Part shown: piece by piece, positions 18,402 through 26,802 of the stretch
Layout: each line of letters starts with the position of its first letter
Position numbering within the stretch: position 1 is the stretch's first letter
From: Arthrobacter sp. DWC3
GTDB taxonomy: Bacteria > Actinomycetota > Actinomycetes > Actinomycetales > Micrococcaceae
Assembly (NCBI RefSeq): GCF_002929375.1
Contig: NZ_PJIP01000006.1
Coordinates: forward strand, 62,001 to 126,000
Direction: 5' to 3'
Length of the DNA stretch: 64,000 nt
Notes under the pieces: generated by a model
What the model was told of the DNA's origin: nothing
What the model saw: only the letters and a program-made list of their open reading frames with translations
The model's database searches: none
Made by a program: the position numbers and the translations under genes

Positions 18402-19028
18402 TCATGTCGCGGAGTGCGGAGCCGCGCCGTGGAGGGCGTTGTCGATCAGCCGGTCGATCAGGGTCTCGTCGATCGGCTCGTCGAGGACGAGGATGCGGTG
18501 GTAGCAGGCGCCCCACAGCTGGTCGACGAGGACGTCGAGCTGCGCGTCCGGTCGCAGCTGCCCCCGGTCGCGGGCCTGCGTGAGGGCTCGGACGGCTTCG
18601 TCGCGGCGCGGATGCGCATAGGCGGCCGTGAAGGCATGGCGGACCGCCCCATCGGTCTGTGCGGCGCCGATGATCTCCCGGGCGGCGCGTCCAGCGGGAG
18701 TCCGCATCATGAGGTGCGAGAACGCCAGCAGCTGGCGACGCACGTCCGCCCGGACCTCGCCGGTGTCGTGGAAGTCGAGATCATGCTCCACCCGGGCGAA
18801 ATACGCCTCAGCAGCAAGTGCCCCGGGCGTGGGCCACCACTTGTAGATCGTGGTCTTGCTCGCCCCGGCGACCGCCGCCACGCGGTCGAACGTCACCGCT
18901 CCCATGCCGTCATCGAAGAGCAGATCGGCGGCCGCGGCCAGGACCTCACGGCGGACGAGTGCGGCGGGCCGCCTCCCCCGCCCGCGCTTCCCCGGTTGCT
19001 CCGTCTTGTTTGTGGACATGTTGTCCAT
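18402..19028 (-). CDS. TetR/AcrR family regulator
   Basis: A 208-residue repressor with the N-terminal helix-turn-helix VTFDRVAAVAGASKTTIYKW and an all-helical ligand domain. It is divergent from the SDR gene at 19080, its likely target. Start ATG 19028 has AGGA five bases upstream; ATG 19019 is an alternative. Both starts overlap or abut the palindrome at 19013-19027, so the protein probably shuts off its own promoter. Confidence 0.9.
   Translation of the reverse strand: MDNMSTNKTEQPGKRGRGRRPAALVRREVLAAAADLLFDDGMGAVTFDRVAAVAGASKTTIYKWWPTPGALAAEAYFARVEHDLDFHDTGEVRADVRRQLLAFSHLMMRTPAGRAAREIIGAAQTDGAVRHAFTAAYAHPRRDEAVRALTQARDRGQLRPDAQLDVLVDQLWGACYHRILVLDEPIDETLIDRLIDNALHGAAPHSAT
19013..19027. 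promoter_or_regulatory. TetR operator, site 1
   Basis: TGGACA-TGT-TGTCCA, a perfect palindrome at the start of the tetR gene. A related copy lies at 19051-19065. Confidence 0.65.
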
Positions 19029-19043
19029 TATGTCCTACTGTCT

Positions 19044-19072
19044 CCTTATGTGAACAAGTCGTCCACATAAGG
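19044..19072. promoter_or_regulatory. TetR operator, site 2, within a larger inverted repeat
   Basis: TGAACAAGTCGTCCA (19051-19065) matches site 1 at 12 of 15 positions. It sits inside a perfect nine-base inverted repeat, CCTTATGTG (19044-19052) and CACATAAGG (19064-19072), which ends in the SDR ribosome site. Confidence 0.55.
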
Positions 19073-19079
19073 AGGAATC

Positions 19080-19808
19080 ATGACAGGCAGAGTTGCTCTC
19101 ATCACCGGTGGATCAGGCGGCATCGGGCGCGATGCCGCGCTCCGTGCTGCGGCCGAGGGGTTCACCGTTGCCGTGCAGTACAACGGCGGCATGGAACGAG
19201 CCGAGCAGGTGGTCGCGGAGATCGACGACGCCGGGGGACGCGCCGTCGCCGTCCGTGCGGACGTCGGTGACGAGGCCGCCGTCCTGGGCCTGTTCGACGA
19301 GGCGGAACAGCAGTTGGGCGGCATCGACGCGGTCGTCCATACGGCGGGCACCATGCCGCTGTCGCCGCTCGTGGACACCACCGCGGAATCGTTCGACCGC
19401 ATCATGCGTGCGAATGTGCGCGGCACGTTCCTCGTCGCACGGGAAGCGGCCCGGCGGGTGCGTACCGGGGGCAGCATCGTGCTCTTCTCGACGACGATCA
19501 CGCGCCTGCAGACGCCGAATTACGCCGCCTACGCGATGAGCAAGGGCGCCGTCGAAGCCCTCCCGCTCATCCTCGCCCGCGAGCTCGGCGGCAAGGATGT
19601 CACGGTGAACGTCGTCGCTCCCGGTCCGACGGACACGCCGCTGTTCCGCGAGGGCAAGCCGGCGGAGCTCATCGACCGGATCGCGGGCATGAACCCGATG
19701 GGCAGGCTGGGAACGCCCGGTGACATCGCGGAGGTCGTCGCATCGCTGATCGGCCCGGCGCGATGGATCAACGGACAGGTGCTCTACGTCAACGGCGGGG
19801 CGGCATGA
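19080..19808 (+). CDS. SDR family oxidoreductase
   Basis: A 242-residue classical short-chain dehydrogenase: cofactor motif TGGSGGIG (9-16), NAG-like HTAGTMP, catalytic Tyr and Lys in YAAYAMSKG (about 148-156), and PGPTDTPLF. GGAGGA precedes the ATG. Divergent from the TetR regulator, so it is probably induced by a small molecule that it reduces or oxidises. The substrate is unknown. Confidence 0.9.
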   Translation: MTGRVALITGGSGGIGRDAALRAAAEGFTVAVQYNGGMERAEQVVAEIDDAGGRAVAVRADVGDEAAVLGLFDEAEQQLGGIDAVVHTAGTMPLSPLVDTTAESFDRIMRANVRGTFLVAREAARRVRTGGSIVLFSTTITRLQTPNYAAYAMSKGAVEALPLILARELGGKDVTVNVVAPGPTDTPLFREGKPAELIDRIAGMNPMGRLGTPGDIAEVVASLIGPARWINGQVLYVNGGAA

Positions 19809-19857
19809 GCCGCGCGTAGACCGAGCGCATCGAGGGGCTGCTCCGAGACGTCCCCCT

Positions 19858-20081
19858 TTACGGCCGTCGCGGCGTTCGACGACGGTCTCTTCCGACTCGA
19901 ACTGGGACACCGGGTCAACAACCCGGCGTCCTGCGCGGTCGCCTCCGGGGCCGGCTTCGGCGCGGAAGGCGTCGAACGCCAGAAGCTGTGCTACGGCACC
20001 GAACGCTTCGACGTCGAGACCCATGCGCGGCTCCGCACCGATCCCCACCCCACTCTCGAGGCGCTTCCGCTCACCGGATGA
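19858..20081 (+). pseudogene. GNAT acetyltransferase remnant (C-terminal fragment)
   Basis: An open frame with no start codon ends at TGA 20081. It reads as the last ~70 residues of a GNAT acetyltransferase: LELGHRVNNPASCAVASGAG (the acetyl-CoA helix region), then YGTERFDVETHARL and TDPHPTLEALPLTG. Upstream in the same frame there is no GNAT homology; the SDR gene ends 50 bp earlier. It is therefore a 5'-deleted relic. Confidence 0.65.
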
Positions 20082-20091
20082 AGCATCCGGC

Positions 20092-20508
20092 TCACGCGCC
20101 CCGCTCGAGCACGGCCGCTACAGCCTCGATCTCGACGAGCTGGTCGTCGTACCCGAGGACTGTCACGCCCAGCAGCGTGCTGGGCACGTCATGGTCACCG
20201 AAGGCGGCTCGCACCACGTCCCAGGCGGTGACGAGATCGGCCTGCGTGGAGGACGCCACCAGGACGCGGGTACTGATCACATCGGAGAGCGAAGCGCCGG
20301 CCGCCTCGAGAGCCCGGAGCATGTTGTACACGCATCGTCCCGCCTGTACCGCGTAATCGCCCTCACCGACCGTGGCCCCGTCCTCGTCGAGCGGGCACGA
20401 GCCGGCCAGGAAGATCATCCGCGCCCCCGCGGGAGCGGTAGCTGCATACGCGTACTGAGCGGTATCCGCGAGAGCACTCGAGCGGATCAACGTCACCACC
20501 GAATTCAT
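20092..20508 (-). CDS. RidA family protein
   Basis: A 138-residue YjgF/YER057c/UK114 protein. It has YAYAATAPAGARMIFLAGS, QAGRCVYNMLRALEAAGASL and, near the end, the core VLGYDDQLVEIEAVAAV. True RidA enzymes carry an Arg in an IEAIA-preceding strand to deaminate 2-iminoacids; here the region reads GVTVLGYDDQLVEIEA without a clear catalytic Arg, so imine deaminase activity is doubtful. Start ATG 20508 follows AAAGGGGAA. Confidence 0.85.
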   Translation of the reverse strand: MNSVVTLIRSSALADTAQYAYAATAPAGARMIFLAGSCPLDEDGATVGEGDYAVQAGRCVYNMLRALEAAGASLSDVISTRVLVASSTQADLVTAWDVVRAAFGDHDVPSTLLGVTVLGYDDQLVEIEAVAAVLERGA

Positions 20509-20608
20509 CAGGACATTCCCCTTTCGCCGAGGGATGTCAGTCTGCCACCGACCCTGACCTGCGTTCCGGAAGGTTCTGACGAAGAACGTACGCGCGGCCC
20601 TCAACGAC

Positions 20609-20648
20609 GAATAGATCCACCGGTACAGTCACGGCGGGGGATCTATTC
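20609..20648. repeat. Inverted repeat between ridA-like gene and DUF4190 gene
   Basis: Ten-base perfect arms GAATAGATCC (20609-20618) and GGATCTATTC (20639-20648) with a 20-nt loop. A second hairpin with one bulge follows at about 20652-20677, then a CT-rich run. The function is not clear: operator, attenuator or the ends of a lost element. Confidence 0.5.
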
Positions 20649-20752
20649 TTCGGGACCAGGCGCTCAACCTGGGTCCCGCCCTTTCTTGCTCGTACCACTC
20701 CACTCTTTCCGCGCGCCTCACGGGCGGGAATCATCACGCATAAGGAACCACC

Positions 20753-21010
20753 ATGACCCACCAGCCCTACAACACCATGCAGAGCGCCAACGGCGTCTCG
20801 CCCGAGGCCGGCAAGGCCAAGACCACGTCCCTGGTGTTCGGCATCATCGGCCTGTTCATCTTCGGGATCATCCTCGGCCCCCTCGCCATCATGCAGGCGA
20901 ACAAGGCCGAGCGATTCGGTGCACGCGCCACGGCAGGAAAGGTGCTCGGCATCATCTGCACCATCGTCGGCATCGTCGGCATCATCTTCGCGGTGCTCCA
21001 CTTCATCTAG
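20753..21010 (+). CDS. DUF4190-like two-helix membrane protein
   Basis: An 85-residue protein: hydrophilic N-terminus, then two hydrophobic segments (about 27-48 and 62-84) separated by QANKAERFGARATAGKVLG. This is the common actinobacterial DUF4190 layout. AAGGAACC precedes the ATG. The function is unknown. A strong terminator follows. Confidence 0.8.
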   Translation: MTHQPYNTMQSANGVSPEAGKAKTTSLVFGIIGLFIFGIILGPLAIMQANKAERFGARATAGKVLGIICTIVGIVGIIFAVLHFI

Positions 21011-21024
21011 TCCGCGGAGCAGAC

Positions 21025-21049
21025 TCCACGGCGCCGACGGCGCCGTGGA
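21025..21049 (+). terminator. Terminator after the DUF4190 gene
   Basis: TCCACGGCGCC-GAC-GGCGCCGTGGA, a perfect 11-bp stem with a 3-nt loop, 14 bp after the stop codon. Confidence 0.8.
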
Positions 21050-21105
21050 CACCGGGAGGGGCGTCACCTCCGGCGCCGTCCCCTCTCGGACCCGGGGCCC
21101 GCCCC

Positions 21106-21152
21106 TTGACGGGTCCCGCCACCCCTGCCTAGGCTTCGTATACGATTTCGTA
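21106..21152 (+). promoter_or_regulatory. Promoter and GntR-type operator of the hpa operon
   Basis: -35 TTGACG (21106-21111), 18-bp spacer, -10 TAGGCT (21130-21135), directly followed by the palindrome TCGTATACGA (21136-21145), overlapped by TACGA-TT-TCGTA (21141-21152). GTATAC-centred palindromes are typical sites of FCD-type GntR repressors, and such a gene is second in this operon. Confidence 0.7.
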
Positions 21153-21170
21153 CTCGATGAGGAGCCGCGG

Positions 21171-22631
21171 GTGGAACAGGTCGACGAGGGCATGCTGGTC
21201 GCCGCCCGCAAGGTCATCGCGGTGCACATCAACTACCCCAGCCGGGCCGCCCAGCGGGGTCGCACCCCCGAGCAGCCCTCCTACTTCCTGAAACCGTCGT
21301 CGTCCCTCGCGCTGTCCGGTTCCGCCGTGGAGCGCCCCGCCGGCTGCGAACTGCTCGGCTTCGAGGGCGAGATCGCCCTCATCATCGGCACCGCCGCCCG
21401 CAGGGTCTCCCTCGCCGAGGCCTGGCGCCACGTCGGCTGGGTCACCGCGAGCAACGACCTCGGCGTCTACGACCTCCGCTACGCGGACAAGGGCTCGAAC
21501 CTGCGTTCCAAGGGCGGTGACGGCTTCACACCGGTGGGCCCCGGCCTCCTGCCCGCGGACGCCGTCGACCCCGGGGAGCTCCGCATCCGCACCTGGCACA
21601 ACGGCGCCCTCGTCCAGGACGACACCACCGCCGACCTCCTCTTCCCGTTCGCCCGGCTCGTCGCCGACCTGTCGCAGCTGATGACCCTCGAACCCGGTGA
21701 CATCATCCTCACCGGCACCCCGGCGGGCGCCTCGGTGGCCGTCCCCGGTGACGTCCTCGAGGTGGAGGTCGGCGCGGGCGGGCTCTCCACAGGTCGCCTC
21801 ACCACCCGCGTGAGCGAGGGCACGACACCGCTGGCCGACTTCGGTGCCCGTCCCAGGGCCGACGACGTCCAGCGCGAGGAGGCCTACGGATCCCGCGAGG
21901 CGGCCGGACTGCCCGTCGTCGAGCCCGTCCTGACTCCTGAGCTGAAGGCGAAGCTCGAGAGCGTCTCCACTGCCACGCTCTCCTCCCAGCTGCGCAAGCG
22001 CGGCCTGGACAACGTCAGCATCGACGGCCTCACCTCCACGCGGCCGGGACGCCGCGTGGTCGGCCTCGCCCGCACGCTGCGCTACGTGCCGAACCGCGAG
22101 GACCTGTTCACGCAGCACGGTGGGGGCTACAACGCCCAGAAACGGGCCATCGACACCGTGAACGAGGGCGAGATCCTCGTGATGGAGGCCCGCGGCGAGA
22201 AGGGCACCGGCACCATCGGGGACATCCTTGCCCTCCGCGCCGAGGTGCGCGGCGCCGCCGCGATCATCACCGACGGCGGTGTCCGGGACTTCGCGACGGT
22301 GGCCGCGATGGAGATGCCCACCTACTACGCCAATCCGCACCCCGCGGTGCTGGGGCGGCGCCACATCCCGTGGGACACCGACATCACCATCGCCTGCGGC
22401 GGGACGACCGTCCAGCCGGGCGACATCATCGTCGCTGACGCCGACGGCATCCTCGTGATCCCGCCCGCCCTCGCCGTCGAGCTCGCCGAGGATGCGATCG
22501 CGCAGGAGCGCGAGGAGACGTTCATCGCTCGGATGGTCGCCGAGGGGCACGGCGTCGACGGCCTGTACCCGCTGAACGCCGCCTGGCGGGCGCGGTACGA
22601 CGAGGAGCGGGCGGGACAGGCCGATGACTGA
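21171..22631 (+). CDS. Fused FAH-domain / RraA-like enzyme, homoprotocatechuate isomerase-decarboxylase
   Basis: A 486-residue fusion. Residues 1-245 form a fumarylacetoacetate hydrolase-fold domain with the metal-binding GFEGEIALIIG and ASNDLGVYDLRY, as in HpaG/HpcE. Residues about 270-450 are RraA-like, with GTGTIGDILALRAEVRGAAA and ITDGGVRDF. Classical HpaG is two FAH domains doing decarboxylation and isomerisation of the HpaE product; here one is replaced by RraA, a fold that includes oxaloacetate decarboxylases and 4-hydroxy-4-methyl-2-oxoglutarate aldolases. GTG 21171 is chosen for the GAGGAG six bases upstream; ATG 21192 is an alternative. First gene of the hpa operon. Confidence 0.85.
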   Translation: MEQVDEGMLVAARKVIAVHINYPSRAAQRGRTPEQPSYFLKPSSSLALSGSAVERPAGCELLGFEGEIALIIGTAARRVSLAEAWRHVGWVTASNDLGVYDLRYADKGSNLRSKGGDGFTPVGPGLLPADAVDPGELRIRTWHNGALVQDDTTADLLFPFARLVADLSQLMTLEPGDIILTGTPAGASVAVPGDVLEVEVGAGGLSTGRLTTRVSEGTTPLADFGARPRADDVQREEAYGSREAAGLPVVEPVLTPELKAKLESVSTATLSSQLRKRGLDNVSIDGLTSTRPGRRVVGLARTLRYVPNREDLFTQHGGGYNAQKRAIDTVNEGEILVMEARGEKGTGTIGDILALRAEVRGAAAIITDGGVRDFATVAAMEMPTYYANPHPAVLGRRHIPWDTDITIACGGTTVQPGDIIVADADGILVIPPALAVELAEDAIAQEREETFIARMVAEGHGVDGLYPLNAAWRARYDEERAGQADD

Positions 22632-23313
22632 GGTGACCGGGACCGCACAGGACGCCGCAGCGGAGGGCAGCAAGTCGCAGCAGGCCTACGCCGCCGTGAC
22701 GGCGCGGATCGTCGACGGCACCTACCCGCCCGGACACCGCCTCGTCCTCGCCGCGATCGCCCAGGACCTCGGCGTGAGCGTGGTGCCCGTCCGGGAGGCG
22801 ATCCGCCGCCTCGAAGCCGAGGGCCTCGTGACCTTCCAGCGCAACGTCGGCGCGACGGTCGCGGGCATCGACCCCACCGAGTACCTCTACACGATGCAGA
22901 CCCTGAGCCTCGTCGAGGGTGCCGCGACGGCCCTGTCCGCGCCCTTCATCGAGGCGGGGGACGTGGCCCGCGCGCGCTCCGTCAACGAGGAGATGCGCGC
23001 CTGCCTGGAGCACTTCGACCCCGTGCGGTTCACGCGGCTCAACCAGGACTTCCACGCCATCCTCTTCGAGCACTGCCCGAACCCGCACATCCTGGACCTC
23101 GTGCACCGCGGCTGGAACCGCCTCGCCTCGCTGCGGTCCTCGACGTTCCGCTTCGTCCCGGGCCGCGCACGCGAGTCCGTGGAGGAACACGAGGGGTTGC
23201 TCCGCCTGATCGAGGAGGGGGCCGACGCCGACACGATCGAGCGCGCGGCCCGCACCCACCGCAGCGCCACCCTCGACGCCTACCTGGCGCACGCCCACGA
23301 CACCCGCGCATGA
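22624..23313 (+). CDS. GntR family regulator (FCD domain)
   Basis: A 229-residue regulator: winged helix (GHRLVLAAIAQDLGVSVVPV, then REAIRRLEAEGLV) and a helical FCD effector domain with conserved Asp/His residues in FHAILFEHCPNPH and EEHEGLLRLIEEG. It overlaps the end of the FAH-RraA gene by eight bases and leads into hpaE, so it is part of the operon it likely represses through the site at 21136-21152. Confidence 0.92.
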   Translation: MTEVTGTAQDAAAEGSKSQQAYAAVTARIVDGTYPPGHRLVLAAIAQDLGVSVVPVREAIRRLEAEGLVTFQRNVGATVAGIDPTEYLYTMQTLSLVEGAATALSAPFIEAGDVARARSVNEEMRACLEHFDPVRFTRLNQDFHAILFEHCPNPHILDLVHRGWNRLASLRSSTFRFVPGRARESVEEHEGLLRLIEEGADADTIERAARTHRSATLDAYLAHAHDTRA

Positions 23314-23359
23314 CTCCGCCACTCCTGATCCCGTCCAGAACCACCGTGAGGACCCACCG

Positions 23360-24898
23360 ATGACCACCACCGGCGCCGCGACCGAGCAGTACATCCCCGA
23401 GGGCCTGCCCTCCTCCATCCAGCACTACATCGGCGGGCGCTTCGTGGACTCCGTGAACGGTGCCACGTTTGACGTGCTGGACCCGGTGTCCAACACGACC
23501 TACGCCACCGCCGCCGCCGGACAGAAGGAAGACATCGACCTCGCGGTCGCCGCCGCCCGCGAAGCGTTCACGAACGGCCCGTGGCCCCGCATGAAACCCC
23601 GCGAGCGCGCCCGCGTGCTGAACCGGATCGCCGACGCCGTCGAGGCCCAGGAGGCACGGCTCGCCGAACTCGAGACCTTCGACACCGGCCTGCCCATCAC
23701 GCAGGCCAAGGGCCAGGCGCTCCGGGCCGCCGAGAACTTCCGCTTCTTCGCGGACCTCATCGTGGCGCAGTTCGACGACGCCATGAAGGTACCCGGCTCC
23801 CAGATCAACTACGTCAACCGGAAGCCCATCGGCGTGGCCGGCCTCATCACCCCGTGGAACACGCCCTTCATGCTGGAGTCCTGGAAGCTCGCGCCCGCCC
23901 TGGCCACGGGCAACACCGTGGTCCTGAAACCTGCCGAGTTCACGCCGCTCTCCGCCTCCCTGTGGGCGCAGATCTTCAAGGACGCCGGCCTGCCCGACGG
24001 CGTGTTCAACCTCGTCAACGGGCTCGGCGAGGAGGCCGGGGACGCCCTCGTGAAGCACCCGGACGTGCCCCTGATCTCCTTCACCGGCGAGACCACCACG
24101 GGCCAAACGATCTTCCGGAACGCGGCCGCCAACCTCAAAGGGCTCTCGATGGAGCTCGGCGGGAAGTCGCCCTGCATCGTCTTCGCGGACGCGGACATCG
24201 ACGCCGCCATCGACTCGGCCCTGTTCGGGGTGTTCTCCCTCAACGGCGAACGCTGCACCGCAGGATCCCGCATCCTCGTGGAACGCGCCGTGTACGAGGA
24301 GTTCTGCGAGAAGTACGCCGCGCGGGCGAGGACCATCGTGGTCGGCGACCCGCACGACCCGAAGACCGAGGTCGGCGCACTCGTGCACCCCGAGCACTTC
24401 GAGAAGGTGGCCTCCTACGTGGGAATCGGCAAGACCGAGGGCCGGCTCCTCGCCGGCGGTGGCCGCCCCGAGCACCTCCCGCACGGCAACTACATCGCCC
24501 CCACGGTCTTCGCGGACGTCTCCCCCGACGCGCGGATCTTCCAGGAGGAGATCTTCGGCCCCGTCGTCGCCATCACGCCGTTCGGGGACGACGCCGAGGC
24601 CCTGGAGCTCGCCAACAACACGCGCTACGGGCTCGCGGCCTACGTGTGGACCACGGACCTGACCCGCGCCCACACCTTCGCGCAGAGCGTGGAGGCCGGG
24701 ATGGTGTGGCTCAACAGCCACAACGTCCGCGACCTCCGCACGCCCTTCGGCGGCGTCAAGGCCTCCGGGCTCGGCCACGAAGGGGGCTACCGCTCGATCG
24801 ACTTCTACACCGACCAGCAGGCCGTGCATATCACGCTCGGCACCGTCCACACCCCGAAGTTCGGCAGTGTTGCCGCTTCCGCAGAGAACGAGGGCTGA
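23360..24898 (+). CDS. hpaE: 5-carboxymethyl-2-hydroxymuconate semialdehyde dehydrogenase
   Basis: A 512-residue NAD-dependent aldehyde dehydrogenase oxidising the ring-cleavage product of homoprotocatechuate. It has TPWNTPFMLESWKLAPALA, the catalytic Glu in SMELGGKSP, and the catalytic Cys in NGERCTAGSRILVER; the whole sequence including HNVRDLRTPFGGVKASG is HpaE-like. GAGGACCCACCG precedes the ATG. It lies between the GntR regulator and hpaD. Confidence 0.95.
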   Translation: MTTTGAATEQYIPEGLPSSIQHYIGGRFVDSVNGATFDVLDPVSNTTYATAAAGQKEDIDLAVAAAREAFTNGPWPRMKPRERARVLNRIADAVEAQEARLAELETFDTGLPITQAKGQALRAAENFRFFADLIVAQFDDAMKVPGSQINYVNRKPIGVAGLITPWNTPFMLESWKLAPALATGNTVVLKPAEFTPLSASLWAQIFKDAGLPDGVFNLVNGLGEEAGDALVKHPDVPLISFTGETTTGQTIFRNAAANLKGLSMELGGKSPCIVFADADIDAAIDSALFGVFSLNGERCTAGSRILVERAVYEEFCEKYAARARTIVVGDPHDPKTEVGALVHPEHFEKVASYVGIGKTEGRLLAGGGRPEHLPHGNYIAPTVFADVSPDARIFQEEIFGPVVAITPFGDDAEALELANNTRYGLAAYVWTTDLTRAHTFAQSVEAGMVWLNSHNVRDLRTPFGGVKASGLGHEGGYRSIDFYTDQQAVHITLGTVHTPKFGSVAASAENEG

Positions 24899-24901
24899 CC
24901 G

Positions 24902-25987
24902 ATGACCCCGTCCGACCCCATCCCCACCCCCACCCTGCCCGCCCCGGACATCGTGCGCTGCGCGTACATGGACATCGTGGTCACCGACCTCGCCCGCTCG
25001 CGTGAGTTCTACGTCGACGTCCTCGGCCTGCACGTGACGGAGGAGGACGACGAGGCGATCTACCTGCGCTCGCTCGAGGAGTTCATCCACCACAACCTCG
25101 TGCTGCGGCGAGGTCCGGTCGCCGCCGTCGCCGCGTTCGCCTACCGGGTGAAGTCACCGGCCGAGGTCGACGCCGCCGAGGCGTACTACCGCGAGCTCGG
25201 CTGCCGCACCGAACGCCGCCCGGGCGGCTTCACGAAGGGCGTGGGCGACTCCGTCCGCGTCGAGGATCCGCTGGGCTTCCCGTACGAGTTCTTCTACGAC
25301 GTCCAGCACGTGGAGCGCCTCACCCAGCGCTACGACCTCTACTCGGCGGGCGAACTGGTCCGGCTCGACCACTTCAACCAGGTGACGCCCGACGTCCCGC
25401 GGGGACGGGCGTACCTCGAGGACCTGGGTTTCCGCGTCTCCGAGGACATCCAGGATTCCGACGGCGTCACCTACGCCGTCTGGATGCACCGCAAGCAGAC
25501 CGTGCACGACACCGCCCTCACCGGCGGCAACGGTCCCCGCATGCACCACGTGGCCTTCGCGACCCACGAGAAGCACAACATCATCCAGATCTGCGACAAG
25601 ATGGGCGCCCTGCGGATCAGCGACCGCATCGAGCGCGGCCCCGGCCGGCACGGCGTCTCCAACGCGTTCTACCTCTACATCCTCGACCCGGACGGGCACC
25701 GCATCGAGATCTACTGCCAGGACTACTACACGGGCGACCCGGACAACCCGACCATCACGTGGGACGTCCACGACAACCAGCGCCGCGACTGGTGGGGCAA
25801 CGCCGTCGTGCCGTCCTGGTACTCGGAGGCCTCCCTCGTGCTCGACCTCGACGGCAACCCCCAGCCCGTCATCGAGCGGGACGAGCGCAGCGAGCAGGCG
25901 GTCACCGTCGGCGCGGACGGCTTCTCCTACACCCGCAAGGACGACGACGGCGCGGCCGAGGGCTTCAAACTCGGCACCCAGCTCTGA
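24902..25987 (+). CDS. hpaD: 3,4-dihydroxyphenylacetate 2,3-dioxygenase
   Basis: A 361-residue extradiol ring-cleavage dioxygenase of the type I (vicinal oxygen chelate) class. The metal ligands are recognisable as His in LVRLDHFNQVTPD, His in GPRMHHVAFATH, and Glu in GHRIEIYCQDYYTGD. It opens homoprotocatechuate between C2 and C3. Close in length to the Mn/Fe enzymes of Arthrobacter and Brevibacterium. It starts 3 bp after the hpaE stop. Confidence 0.95.
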   Translation: MTPSDPIPTPTLPAPDIVRCAYMDIVVTDLARSREFYVDVLGLHVTEEDDEAIYLRSLEEFIHHNLVLRRGPVAAVAAFAYRVKSPAEVDAAEAYYRELGCRTERRPGGFTKGVGDSVRVEDPLGFPYEFFYDVQHVERLTQRYDLYSAGELVRLDHFNQVTPDVPRGRAYLEDLGFRVSEDIQDSDGVTYAVWMHRKQTVHDTALTGGNGPRMHHVAFATHEKHNIIQICDKMGALRISDRIERGPGRHGVSNAFYLYILDPDGHRIEIYCQDYYTGDPDNPTITWDVHDNQRRDWWGNAVVPSWYSEASLVLDLDGNPQPVIERDERSEQAVTVGADGFSYTRKDDDGAAEGFKLGTQL

Positions 25988-26016
25988 GAAGTCCCGGACC
26001 GACGGAAAGGACGCCG

Positions 26017-26802
26017 ATGCTCGACCCGCAGACCATCAGCCGGATCGCCGACGAACTGCTCGACGCCGCCCGGATGCGCACCCCGGTGCCGCTGCTGACC
26101 GTCCGCTACCCGGACATGACGGTGGAGGACTCCTACGCCGTGCAGCGGCTCTGGCGGCAGCGCAACGAGGATGCCGGCCGCACCCTGGTGGGCCGGAAGA
26201 TCGGCCTCACATCCAGGGCGATGCAGACCGCCACGGGCATCACCGAACCCGATTACGGGGCGATCTTCGACGACATGGTGTTCGAGACGGGGTGCTCGGT
26301 CGCGTGGGACGCCTACACGCACCCGCGGGTCGAGGTGGAGCTCGCGTTCGTGCTGAAGGACGACCTCGCCGGACCGGGCTGCACCCTCTTCGACGTCCTG
26401 AACGCCACCGACTACGTGGTGCCCGCCCTGGAGATCCTCGACTCCCGCATCGAGATGGAAGGGCGCACCATCGTGGACACCATCTCCGACAACGCGGCCA
26501 TGGGCGCCATGGTGGTGGGCGGGCGTCCCGTACGGCCCGACGCCGTCGACCTCCGCTGGGTGGCCGCCCTCCTCTACAAGAACCAGGTGGTGGAGGAGAC
26601 CGGGGTCGCCGCCGGCGTGCTCGACCACCCCGCCGCCGGGGTGCACTGGCTCGCCAACAAGATCGCCGCCCACGGTGACGGGCTGAAGGCCGGGGACATC
26701 ATCCTCGCGGGGTCCTTCACCAGGCCCCTCCGGGTGGAGAAGGGCGACACCGTGCATGCCGACTACGGACCGTTGGGAGCCGTGACATGCCGCTTCACCT
26801 AG
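26017..26802 (+). CDS. hpaH: 2-oxohept-3-ene-1,7-dioate hydratase
   Basis: A 261-residue enzyme of the FAH-related hydratase family: GRKIGLTSRAMQTATGITEP, then the metal motif VEVELAFVLKDDL and ALEILDSRI, ending in DYGPLGAVTCRF. It adds water to 2-oxohept-3-enedioate to give 4-hydroxy-2-oxoheptanedioate. GGAAAGG precedes the ATG. Its last 16 bases overlap hpaI. Confidence 0.93.
   Translation: MLDPQTISRIADELLDAARMRTPVPLLTVRYPDMTVEDSYAVQRLWRQRNEDAGRTLVGRKIGLTSRAMQTATGITEPDYGAIFDDMVFETGCSVAWDAYTHPRVEVELAFVLKDDLAGPGCTLFDVLNATDYVVPALEILDSRIEMEGRTIVDTISDNAAMGAMVVGGRPVRPDAVDLRWVAALLYKNQVVEETGVAAGVLDHPAAGVHWLANKIAAHGDGLKAGDIILAGSFTRPLRVEKGDTVHADYGPLGAVTCRFT

Noticed and set aside
23039-25093. 684-codon antisense frame over hpaE and the GntR gene
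   Set aside because: Overlaps three strongly supported genes and shows no domain motifs.
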